Below are positions 1 to 6,767 of a stretch of 36,700 bases of DNA, in pieces. Each line of letters starts with the position of its first letter. Positions within the stretch are counted from its first letter, which is position 1. Under the pieces are notes generated by a model. It was not told the origin of the DNA, searched no databases, and saw only the letters and a list, made by a program, of their open reading frames with translations. The stretch comes from Streptomyces aureus. Its GTDB lineage: Bacteria > Actinomycetota > Actinomycetes > Streptomycetales > Streptomycetaceae. The translations under genes and the position numbers were made by a program. The stretch covers positions 1 to 36,700 of the forward strand of contig NZ_JNZD01000045.1 of assembly GCF_000725495.1 (NCBI RefSeq), in the 5' to 3' direction.

Positions 1-181
1 CAAGGTGTTCGTCCAGGGCGCGGTCTGGAACATCGACTCCTTCGACCAGTGGGGCGTCGAACTCGGCAAGGTCCTCGCCAAGCGCGTCGAACCCGCCCTT
101 ACCGAAGGCGCCGAGGTACCGGGGCTGGACGCGTCGACCCAGGCGCTCGTCACCAAGTACCGGACGCTGCGCGGTCGTTGA
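1..181 (+). CDS. pgi: glucose-6-phosphate isomerase, C-terminal fragment
   Basis: This is the 3' end of a gene that begins outside the window; about 59 codons remain and the reading frame starts at base 2. The enzyme interconverts glucose-6-phosphate and fructose-6-phosphate in the cytoplasm. The visible stretch contains [10 protein letters not shown], which matches the second phosphoglucose isomerase signature (FDQxGVExxK); its lysine is the conserved C-terminal active-site lysine of the family. The tail after it (about 40 residues, ending LRGR) has ordinary length. A strong hairpin follows the TGA stop. The link to zwf and pgl further downstream is metabolic (shared glucose-6-phosphate). 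Identity is secure; the N-terminal part cannot be assessed. Confidence 0.93.
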   Translation, partial: KVFVQGAVWNIDSFDQWGVELGKVLAKRVEPALTEGAEVPGLDASTQALVTKYRTLRGR

Positions 182-192
182 GCCTGAATGAG

Positions 193-225
193 GGGAAGCG
201 GGCGGCGGGAGTCCGCCCGCTTCCC
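193..225 (+). terminator. hairpin terminator after pgi
   Basis: A perfect 13-bp inverted repeat (arms GGGAAGCGGGCGG and CCGCCCGCTTCCC) with a 7-nt loop begins 12 nt after the pgi stop. There is no T tract, which is common for Streptomyces terminators. Confidence 0.75.
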
Positions 226-272
226 GTAGCATCCCTGGTGATCACGAAGGCGATCGTCCGGGGGAGCGGAAA

Positions 273-1181
273 ATGGCCGGGGCACGTGAGCGATGGACCA
301 GGGACAGACTGACGGTCGGGACCTTCCTGAAACCGAAACGGATGGCGAAGGCGCTGTTCCACCCCGCGTGGATCCCCGAGCCCGTCGATCCGTCGGTGGA
401 GCGCCTCAAGCGCGTGCGGGTCGTCGCCGGAGCCGTCGCGGCGTTCGGCGTGTACACCTTCGTGCAGCACAAGTTCGACTCCACGCAGATCCTGGGCAAC
501 ATCCTGACGGCGGCCGCCGTCCTGTTGTTCATCACACCGCTGACCGTGGGCGTGATGCTGTTCGTGTGGCGGCGCACCGGTACCGTCCGGCAGCTGAGGC
601 GCCCGCTCCTGAGCTCGCTCAAACTGCTGCTGCTGTTCATCGGCACGGCCGTGGTCGCCGTGCTGCTCATGCAACTGGCCACCGCCGTCGGCGGCGCCGC
701 GCTGGTCCCGCTCGGATTCGTGGCGCTCTATCTGATCGCGGTCGTCGCCTACGGCGCGGTCACGCTGTCGGGGAACTACTTCGGTTCCGGGGCCGTGCAC
801 CGCTGTCTGCCGCCGCTGCTCGCCTCGGTGACGACCTGGCTGATGGCGATCCCCGACCTGGTCACCGGTGACCTGCACGGCCTCAGCCTCAAGATGGGCA
901 TCGTCTTCATCCTGGGCGCCCCGGTGACCGTCACCGCCATCGCCGTCCTGGAGATGAACCGGCTCCGCCGCCACTACGGCATCCGGCTGCGCGCCCACCC
1001 GGCGACCCTGCCGGCACCGCGCCCCGTGGCCCCGCCCGCCTACCCGCCGCCCGGCGGTTTCGTTCCGCCGCAGGGGACGCCCTTCGGGCCCGGGAACCCT
1101 TACGCCCCCCATCCCTGGGGGAACCCACCCGGGCCGGGTACGCGGCAGCACCCGTACGGGTCAGGACCGTACGGAACCTGA
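273..1181 (+). CDS. membrane protein of unknown function with proline-rich tail
   Basis: 302 residues. I do not recognise a named family. Residues 1-45 are polar and basic. Hydrophobic segments follow at about 48-66, 76-98, 110-135, 140-165, 185-200 and 208-225, so it is a multi-pass membrane protein. The last 60 residues are rich in Pro, Gly and Tyr (PPGGFVPP, HPWGNPPGPG) and are probably a disordered cytoplasmic tail of the kind often seen on actinobacterial membrane proteins. The ATG is preceded by GGGGGAG at about 8 nt, which supports this start. It lies alone between the pgi terminator and a convergent permease gene whose stop is 6 bp away; a 5-bp inverted repeat (CCTGA/TCAGG) spans both stops. 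Function is not inferred. Confidence 0.8.
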   Translation: MAGARERWTRDRLTVGTFLKPKRMAKALFHPAWIPEPVDPSVERLKRVRVVAGAVAAFGVYTFVQHKFDSTQILGNILTAAAVLLFITPLTVGVMLFVWRRTGTVRQLRRPLLSSLKLLLLFIGTAVVAVLLMQLATAVGGAALVPLGFVALYLIAVVAYGAVTLSGNYFGSGAVHRCLPPLLASVTTWLMAIPDLVTGDLHGLSLKMGIVFILGAPVTVTAIAVLEMNRLRRHYGIRLRAHPATLPAPRPVAPPAYPPPGGFVPPQGTPFGPGNPYAPHPWGNPPGPGTRQHPYGSGPYGT

Positions 1182-1187
1182 CCGGGA

Positions 1188-3479
1188 TCAGGCCGCCGCG
1201 CTCAGGGTGTCCGCCGGCCGGCGGCGGGCCGCCCGGGCGGCGGGCAGGGCGGCGAGCGTGGCCGCGCCCAGCACGGCGGCGCCGCCGAACAGCAGCAGAA
1301 GCACGGCGGACGGTCCCCGTGCGACGCCCGCGCCGATGCCGCTCGACCTGCCCTGGGCATCGATCAGCCAGTGCGCGAGGGGCAGCCCCACAGCCGTGGC
1401 GACGAGAACCGCCGCGAAGGCCGTGCACCCCGTGGCCGTCACGGTGATCGCGGTGATCTGCCGCGGCGTCAGCCCGATCGCCTTCAACGCCAGCAGATCC
1501 CGCTCGCCCTCACGGACGGTGCCGCCGATCGCGGTGAGCAGTTCGATGAGCCCGATCAGGGCCAGTACGGCGATCAGTCCCAGGACGACTCCGCGGAGCG
1601 GTGAGAGCCCGTCGGCCGGGTTGGTCACGGCGTGCACGTCGAAGGCTCCGTGCGCGGCCGCGGTCAGCTCCGTGGCCACCCGACGCGGGTCCGCGCCGGG
1701 GCGCAACTGGAGCTGGTAGAGGGTGGGCCGGAGTTCCGGGTCGTTCTCGCGGAGGGTGTCGAGCGAGGTGGAGATGACCCGGCCGCCGTTCTCCGGCTCG
1801 ATGCTCCGCCCCACGATGTGCAGGATCTGCGGCTGGGCGCCCACGGTCACGCGCACCCAGTCTCCGACCCGCACGTCGAGCAGGTCGAGCAGGCCCTGAC
1901 CCGCCACCGCCTCGTCGGGTCCGCGCGCGGGGCGGCCCTCGGCCAGCGAGAACGGGTAGGGGTCCTGGTGTGTGCCGAGGCCGCGCAGCGCGATCGTGCC
2001 GGTCTGGCCGGGGACCAGGGCGGGCACCTGGATGCCCGGGTGGACACCGGTGACCCGCGGGTTCCCCTCGAGCAGGGCCCGCACCCCGGAATCGCTCAGA
2101 CTTCCGTCCGGCCGGACGGTGAGCGCGGCCGCGAGGCCGAACTGCTCGGGCCTGCTGTGGAAGCGCTCGATGGTCGTCCAGGCGCTCATGGCCACCACGA
2201 TCAGCAGCAGGGGCAGCGCGAGACGGGCGACCGTGGCCGACGAGCGGGACCGACGGGTGAACGCCTTGTGCCAGCCCAGGACCAACGCGGACGGCAGCCG
2301 CAGCCCCAGCGCCCGGCGTGCCGGACGCGGCAGCCCGCCACCGAGCGGTGCCGCGGCGCGCAGCCCCGGCACCGGGGACACCCGTCCGGCCCGCCAGGCG
2401 GCGAGTCCGGTCGTCGCGGCGATGAACAGCACCGCGGCCGCGGGCACGGAGAAGAGCGCCGCGGTGTGTCCCGGCAGTCCCTGCCACACACCGACCGCGT
2501 CCCCGAGGCGCCCCGGGACCCGGCTGCCCAGCGCCTGTGTGAGCGCGCCGGCGAGCACGGCGCCCAGCAGCGCGAACGCCACGTGCTGCAGCAGGAAGAT
2601 CCGCACCACCTGGCCCGGCGTGAACCCGATCGCCTTCAGCACCGAGATGTCCCGCAGATGCCCACGGATACGAGTGCCGATCGCACCGTGCACGGCGAGC
2701 CCCGCCGCGACGAGGGCGCCGAGGCCGAACAGGCCGAGAACCTGCCCGAGCAGCCGGTTGTCGCCCTGCGCCTCGGCCCGCGCCTGCTGCCAGGAGGAGA
2801 CTTCGGTGACCGCGCCGGCCCCGAGGAGGGTGACGGCCCGCTGGACCGCGTAGTCCGTGTCGCCGGGATCGGTCAGCCGCAGCCCGATCACCTGCCCGGT
2901 GTGTCCGGCGGTGCCGCGGACCGCCGACGGGAGCGTCCACACCAGGCCCGGCCGCTCCCCCGGGCTGTAACGGGGCTCGGCGCTGTCGGCCACGCCCAGC
3001 ACGGTCAGCTTCCGGGTGGTGCCGGGCACGGTGAGGGTGTCCCCCGGTTCGGCCCACAGCGCCCGGGCGAGGCTGCTCTCCAACACCACGCCGTCCGCCC
3101 GGGTGGGGTCGAGCCAGCGTCCGGAGGCGAGCAGAGGGCGCCCCGTGGAGGGCTGCCCGGTGGCGCCGCGCAGCTCGACCACGGCACGGGTCCCCCGTGA
3201 TTCGACGGCGGTCGCGGCCGTCGGGTAGGGGCCCGCGACGGAGTCCACGCCGTCCACGTCGGCGAGTCTGTGCGCGTCCGAGGACGGTCCGGTATGGATC
3301 CATACGTGTGCGCCGTGCGACTGGGTGAAGACCCGCTGCCAGGGGTTGGTCGCGTAGCCGAAGAGCGCGGCGGCCAGCAGCAACGAGGTGACGATCCCGG
3401 CGGTGGCGAGCACGATGAACAGCGCCTCACCCCGGTGGGTGCGCAGATCGGCGTGCGCCCAGCGCAACGTGGCACGCAT
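1188..3479 (-). CDS. ABC transporter permease, FtsX/MacB-type, two FtsX domains
   Basis: 763 residues. This is a membrane subunit of an ABC exporter of the FtsX-like type. An N-terminal membrane helix (about 18-40) is followed by a large extracytoplasmic region (45-240) and a first FtsX core (about 245-375) with the motif LKAIGFTPGQV. A central pair of helices, a second extracytoplasmic domain, and a second FtsX core with LKAIGLTPRQI and four helices near the C-terminus follow. The duplicated layout is normal for high-GC Gram-positive exporters of this class. The ATG has GAGGGG about 10 nt upstream, and an in-frame stop lies just before it. It is the last gene of the operon with the ATPase and PadR regulator. 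The substrate is unknown; such systems move drugs, peptides or lipids. It converges on the gene ending at 1181. Confidence 0.93.
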   Translation of the reverse strand: MRATLRWAHADLRTHRGEALFIVLATAGIVTSLLLAAALFGYATNPWQRVFTQSHGAHVWIHTGPSSDAHRLADVDGVDSVAGPYPTAATAVESRGTRAVVELRGATGQPSTGRPLLASGRWLDPTRADGVVLESSLARALWAEPGDTLTVPGTTRKLTVLGVADSAEPRYSPGERPGLVWTLPSAVRGTAGHTGQVIGLRLTDPGDTDYAVQRAVTLLGAGAVTEVSSWQQARAEAQGDNRLLGQVLGLFGLGALVAAGLAVHGAIGTRIRGHLRDISVLKAIGFTPGQVVRIFLLQHVAFALLGAVLAGALTQALGSRVPGRLGDAVGVWQGLPGHTAALFSVPAAAVLFIAATTGLAAWRAGRVSPVPGLRAAAPLGGGLPRPARRALGLRLPSALVLGWHKAFTRRSRSSATVARLALPLLLIVVAMSAWTTIERFHSRPEQFGLAAALTVRPDGSLSDSGVRALLEGNPRVTGVHPGIQVPALVPGQTGTIALRGLGTHQDPYPFSLAEGRPARGPDEAVAGQGLLDLLDVRVGDWVRVTVGAQPQILHIVGRSIEPENGGRVISTSLDTLRENDPELRPTLYQLQLRPGADPRRVATELTAAAHGAFDVHAVTNPADGLSPLRGVVLGLIAVLALIGLIELLTAIGGTVREGERDLLALKAIGLTPRQITAITVTATGCTAFAAVLVATAVGLPLAHWLIDAQGRSSGIGAGVARGPSAVLLLLFGGAAVLGAATLAALPAARAARRRPADTLSAAA

Positions 3480-3485
3480 CCCCGC

Positions 3486-3743
3486 TCAGCCCCTCGGCTC
3501 GCGGGCGAAGGCGGCGAAGGCGGTGAAGGCAGCGGAGAGGGCGGTGGGGGCCGAGGACGTGAGGGAACCGACCCGGCACACGGACGCCGAAGGCCCGTGG
3601 GAAGGGATGCCCCAGGCCGGGGGCGCGGGCGAGGTGCGGGCGACGGGAGGCGCGGAGGAGGTGCGGGCGACGGGGGATGCGGGGGAGGCGGAGGCGGCGA
3701 CGGGGGTCGCGGCCGCGTGGGGGGTGATCGAGAGGGAGCGCAT
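3486..3743 (-). CDS. possible small Ala/Pro/Ser-rich repeat protein
   Basis: 85 codons lying exactly in the slot between the ABC ATPase and the permease: the start is 6 nt after the ATPase stop and the stop is 6 nt before the permease start. GAAGGA lies about 9 nt upstream of the ATG. The product is rich in Ala, Pro and Ser, with two copies of a 9-residue unit (PVARTSSAP, PVARTSPAP), and has no clear membrane helix. The tidy spacing and the ribosome site favour a real gene. The low-complexity composition and the fact that any frame can stay open at this GC content argue against it. No function is proposed. Confidence 0.35.
   Translation of the reverse strand: MRSLSITPHAAATPVAASASPASPVARTSSAPPVARTSPAPPAWGIPSHGPSASVCRVGSLTSSAPTALSAAFTAFAAFAREPRG
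3631..3674. repeat. 27-bp direct repeat inside the small ORF
   Basis: GAGGTGCGGGCGACGGG occurs at 3631-3647 and again at 3658-3674, 27 bp apart. Read on the minus strand it encodes the 9-residue repeat of the small ORF, so the period keeps the frame. Confidence 0.7.
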
Positions 3744-3749
3744 GTCGCT

Positions 3750-4562
3750 TCAGTCCTTCAGTTCCAGCACGCCGGATATCCCCAGGCCCCGCGAAGGTGT
3801 GCCGTCGAGTTCCGCGTCGTCGGCGATCCGGCCGTCGAAGAAGCTGATCACCCGGTCCGCGGCGCTCGCGAGCCGCGCGTCGTGGGTGACCAGCACGATC
3901 GTCTGGCCTCGCTGGTGGAAGCGGGACAGCAGCCGGGTCACCTCCCGGGTGCCCTTGCTGTCCAGGCTGCCCGCGGGCTCGTCGGCGAGCAGCAGGGGCG
4001 GGTGGTTGACCAGCGCCCTGGCCAGCGCGACGCGCTGTTGCTCACCTCCGGACAGCTCGCCCGGCATGCTGCGCTCCTTGCCCTGGAGGCCCAGTTCGGC
4101 GAGGAGCTGTTCGCGCTCGGCGCGGGCCTGCTTGGAGGAGACCCCGGCGAGCAGGGCGGGCAGCTCGACGTTGTCGGCGACCGACAGGTTCGACACCAGG
4201 TTGAAGAACTGGAACACGATGCCGATGCGGCGCCGGCGCTCGACCGCCCAGCGGGCCTCGCCGTATCCGTCCGTGCGGACGCCGTCCAGCCAGATGCTGC
4301 CGGAATCCGGCCGCTGGAGGCCGCCGAGCAGATGCAGCAGGGTCGACTTCCCGGCGCCGGAAGGACCGGTGACGGCCACGAACTCACCCCGTCGTACGGA
4401 GAGGTCGACGCCGCGCACGGCGCGTGCCGGAGCCCCTTCGCCGTAGTGGGTCTTGACCAGGTTCTCCGCGCGCAGCACGGCGGCCTCCCCGGCACACGGC
4501 GAAGGGCTCTCGGGCCGCGCCGACGGGTTCTCGGCGCGCGACACGGGAGGGGTGCGGCTCAT
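3750..4562 (-). CDS. ABC transporter ATP-binding protein (MacB/LolD type)
   Basis: 270 residues. It hydrolyses ATP to drive the FtsX-type permease downstream. Walker A is GPSGAGKST (66-74), the Q-loop is near VFQFFNLV, the ABC signature LSGGEQQRVALARAL lies at about 170-184, Walker B plus D-loop is LLLADEPAGSLD (190-201), and the switch histidine is in LVTHD. The close signature/Walker B spacing and the short length fit the MacB/LolD exporter group. Residues 1-28 are a Pro/Ser-rich extension before the core, so a shorter protein is possible. I kept this ATG because it overlaps the padR stop as ATGA, which suggests translational coupling. The permease and the small ORF follow on the same strand. 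Confidence 0.94.
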   Translation of the reverse strand: MSRTPPVSRAENPSARPESPSPCAGEAAVLRAENLVKTHYGEGAPARAVRGVDLSVRRGEFVAVTGPSGAGKSTLLHLLGGLQRPDSGSIWLDGVRTDGYGEARWAVERRRRIGIVFQFFNLVSNLSVADNVELPALLAGVSSKQARAEREQLLAELGLQGKERSMPGELSGGEQQRVALARALVNHPPLLLADEPAGSLDSKGTREVTRLLSRFHQRGQTIVLVTHDARLASAADRVISFFDGRIADDAELDGTPSRGLGISGVLELKD

Positions 4563-5071
4563 TGCTCCTCCAACTCCTCCTGGCAGCGCTCCAGCCAGTC
4601 GAGATCGGCCTGCAGATGCAGCATGGCGCCCTCGATGAGCAGATGGGACATGCGGTTGTCCCGGTTCTCGGTCGTGGCGAGCTTCGACAGTTCGCGCATG
4701 GTGTTCAGATACCGGCGCCGCTGCTTGTTGATCAGGGCGATCTGGTCGGCGAGACCGGTCTGCGGCGCGAGCGCGAGCTTCATGAAGAACTCGTCCCGTA
4801 CCCGCGGCTCGTCCGCCGTCTCCTCGTACCAGGCGCGCAGCGCCTCACGCCCGGCGTCGGTGAGGTGGTAGATCTTCTTGTTGGGCCGGCTCGACTGCTC
4901 GACTTCCTCGCCCTCGATCAGTCCCGACTTCTCGAGGCGGCCGAGCGTCACGTAGATCTGGCCGACGTTCGGCTGAGGGTACGCGGAGCCCAGCAGTTGC
5001 TCAAGGTCCTGCTTGAGCTCGTAGCCATGGGCCGGGCCGCGCGCCAGCAGCGCCAGGAGGGGCAGCCGCAC
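4559..5071 (-). CDS. PadR family transcriptional regulator
   Basis: 170 residues. The N-terminal winged helix (about 1-80) has the PadR hallmarks: LLARGPAHGYELKQDLEQLL, a recognition region with NVGQIYVTLGRLEKSGLI, and a wing ending in KKIYHLTDAGREAL. The C-terminal half is helical and probably forms the dimerisation and ligand-sensing part (Vir_act_alpha_C type). The start is GTG, with GGAGGAG about 8 nt upstream. Regulators of this family usually repress their own operon and an adjacent ABC exporter in response to a hydrophobic compound. That fits here, because the ATPase start overlaps the padR stop by 4 bp. Effector and operator are unknown; the palindrome at 5221-5235 in the divergent spacer is one candidate, but its extra copies near the sugar genes argue for another regulator. 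Confidence 0.92.
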   Translation of the reverse strand: MRLPLLALLARGPAHGYELKQDLEQLLGSAYPQPNVGQIYVTLGRLEKSGLIEGEEVEQSSRPNKKIYHLTDAGREALRAWYEETADEPRVRDEFFMKLALAPQTGLADQIALINKQRRRYLNTMRELSKLATTENRDNRMSHLLIEGAMLHLQADLDWLERCQEELEEQ

Positions 5072-5220
5072 TCGTGCTCTCCTCCCCCCTCTTCTCTCTC
5101 TTCTTCTCGTTCGCCCTCGGGGCGTCCCAGCCGCTCACGGCATACTCGTCGAGTGCCGCGGGCCCATGTGCCGAACACCATGGGCCGGAGGCCAATGTGC
5201 CGGGGGCCCTAGTATCGCCC

Positions 5221-5235
5221 ATACCTAACAGGTAT
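5221..5235. promoter_or_regulatory. operator-like palindrome, copy 1 (upstream of first sugar-binding lipoprotein)
   Basis: ATACCT-AAC-AGGTAT is a perfect 6-bp inverted repeat with a 3-bp spacer. It sits 57 bp before the start of the binding-protein gene and just downstream of a possible -10 box TAGTAT (5210-5215), a position suited to repression. The same core, TACCTAACAKGTA, recurs at 6604-6616 (inverted) and 6720-6732. Confidence 0.6.
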
Positions 5236-5291
5236 ACATGGCCTCTGACCCCGGGCGAAGGTGCCCGGTGCCGGTGTACAGGGAGGAACCT

Positions 5292-6566
5292 ATGCGGTGG
5301 ATACGTGCCGCCGGTAGGGGCCTCCTGATCGCCGCGGTGGTCCTGTCCGGTTGCGTCGCCTCGGGCTCGCCCGCCGACGGCACGCGCGAGGGCGGGCGCG
5401 GTCCGCTGACGCTGGCCACCGCAGGTGATCTCACCAGCTATCTCGGGCCGCTGCTCGACGACTGGAACCGCGCGCACCCCGGTGAGAAGGTCACCCTCGT
5501 CGAACTCCCCGACTCCGCGGACGAGACCCACGCGCAGATGACCACCGACCTGCGCGGCGGTGACCGCAGCCGCTTCGACGTCCTCAACATCGATGTCGCC
5601 TGGACCTCGGAGTTCGCCGCCGCCGGCTGGATCTCCCCGCTGCCCCGCGACCGCTTCCCCCTCGACACCTTCCTGCCTCCGGTGGTCGAGACGGCGAGGT
5701 ACGACGGGAAGCTGTACGCCGTCCCGTACGTCACCAACGCCGGACTGCTCCTCTACCGCAAGGACATCCTGGCCAAGGAGGGCGTCGCGCCGCCGCGTAC
5801 CTGGGCGGAGCTGGAGAAACAGGCCCGGACCATCGCGCCGAAATACGGGCTCGACGGATACGCGGGTCAGTTCCTGCCCTACGAGGGACTCACCGTGAAC
5901 GCCGCCGAGGCGGTCTACTCGGCGGGCGGCACGATCCTCGGCGACGAGGGCGAGCGCGTCACCGTGGACTCCGCGGCCGCCCGTGAGGGCATCGGCTTCC
6001 TCGCCGACGGCGTCCGCGACGGCTGGATACCGAGGAAGGCGCTGACGTACAAGGAGCAGGAGTCCAAACAGGCCTTCCAGGACGGCCGTCTCCTCTTCCT
6101 GCGCAACTGGCCCTACGCCTACGTCAGTGCCTCCGCCCCGGGATCGGCCGTCGCGGGAAAGGTGGGCGCGGTTCCGCTGCCCGGGCCCGACGGACCGGGG
6201 ACGAGCGTGCTCGGCGGCTCGAACCTCGCGGTCAACGCGCTGGCCAGGCACCCCGATTCCGCGGCGCGTCTGATCGCGTACCTCACGAGTGAACGGGTGC
6301 AGCGGCAGGTCCTCACCAAGGGCGCGCTGCCGCCCGTACGGGCGGACCTCTACGAGGATCCCGAGCTGGTCCGGGAGTTCCCGTACCTGCCGACGCTGCG
6401 TGCCGGTGTGCTCGCCGCGGCGCCGCGCCCCAAGAGCCCCCGCTACGACCAGGTGAGCCTCGTCGTGCAGGCCGTCGTGCACGACGCGATGACCGGGCGT
6501 CAGACTCCCGAGGCCGCCGTGCGCCGGCTGGCGCGCGAGCTGGCCGACATCTCGCACCGGGGCTGA
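5292..6566 (+). CDS. sugar ABC transporter substrate-binding lipoprotein (trehalose/maltose type)
   Basis: 424 residues from the ATG at 5292, chosen because GGGAGG lies about 6 nt upstream and a lipoprotein signal follows directly: basic MRWIRAAGR, hydrophobic LLIAAVVL, then lipobox LSGC with Cys21 as the lipidated residue. The mature protein is a family 1 extracellular solute-binding protein. Typical blocks are FDVLNIDVAWTSEFAAAGWI, YDGKLYAVPYVTNAGLLLYR and a C-terminal SAARLIAYLTSERVQ. It resembles ThuE/LpqY-type trehalose or maltose binders more than the second binding protein in this window. It is anchored outside the membrane and would deliver sugar to a permease. It is transcribed alone; no permease lies between it and its stop, so it may share the permeases at 9843-12037. 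Confidence 0.88.
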   Translation: MRWIRAAGRGLLIAAVVLSGCVASGSPADGTREGGRGPLTLATAGDLTSYLGPLLDDWNRAHPGEKVTLVELPDSADETHAQMTTDLRGGDRSRFDVLNIDVAWTSEFAAAGWISPLPRDRFPLDTFLPPVVETARYDGKLYAVPYVTNAGLLLYRKDILAKEGVAPPRTWAELEKQARTIAPKYGLDGYAGQFLPYEGLTVNAAEAVYSAGGTILGDEGERVTVDSAAAREGIGFLADGVRDGWIPRKALTYKEQESKQAFQDGRLLFLRNWPYAYVSASAPGSAVAGKVGAVPLPGPDGPGTSVLGGSNLAVNALARHPDSAARLIAYLTSERVQRQVLTKGALPPVRADLYEDPELVREFPYLPTLRAGVLAAAPRPKSPRYDQVSLVVQAVVHDAMTGRQTPEAAVRRLARELADISHRG

Positions 6567-6601
6567 CCCCCCTCTTCGTCGCATCCAGCGACCCCTTCCT
6601 A

Positions 6602-6618
6602 GTTACATGTTAGGTAAC
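6602..6618. promoter_or_regulatory. operator-like palindrome, copy 2
   Basis: GTTACAT-GTT-AGGTAAC has 7-bp arms with one mismatch, and its complement contains TACCTAACATGTA. It lies 35 bp after the stop of the first binding-protein gene and about 100 bp upstream of copy 3, in the spacer before the alpha-glucosidase operon. Confidence 0.6.
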
Positions 6619-6698
6619 GCCACCGTCTCATCTCGGGCTGAGTGGGCCGAAAAATGCTCATTTAAAGGGGCAGCCTGTCGATACCTTCTGTCTACTCG

Positions 6699-6732
6699 TT
6701 GACATCTCCGCGACACGCCTACCTAACATGTA
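6699..6732 (+). promoter_or_regulatory. promoter-like region with operator copy 3
   Basis: TTGACA at 6699-6704 is a consensus -35 box. The stretch 17-19 bp downstream (CCTAACAT, 6722-6729) could hold the -10 and is covered by TACCTAACATGTA (6720-6732). A protein bound there would block RNA polymerase. A transcript from here would begin near 6735, which favours the GTG at 6768 as the start of the downstream gene. Confidence 0.5.
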
Positions 6733-6767
6733 TGCATAACCGAAGGCACGCACAGACAGGTCAACGG

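Noticed and set aside
5001..6584. 527-codon open frame antisense to the first binding-protein gene
   Set aside because: The plus strand carries a clear lipoprotein with signal peptide and family motifs; the antisense product is His/Arg/Gly-rich without motifs.
6699..6767. Upstream TTG and ATG starts for the alpha-glucosidase
   Set aside because: They fall within the -35 box and operator, probably before the transcription start, and add no conserved sequence.
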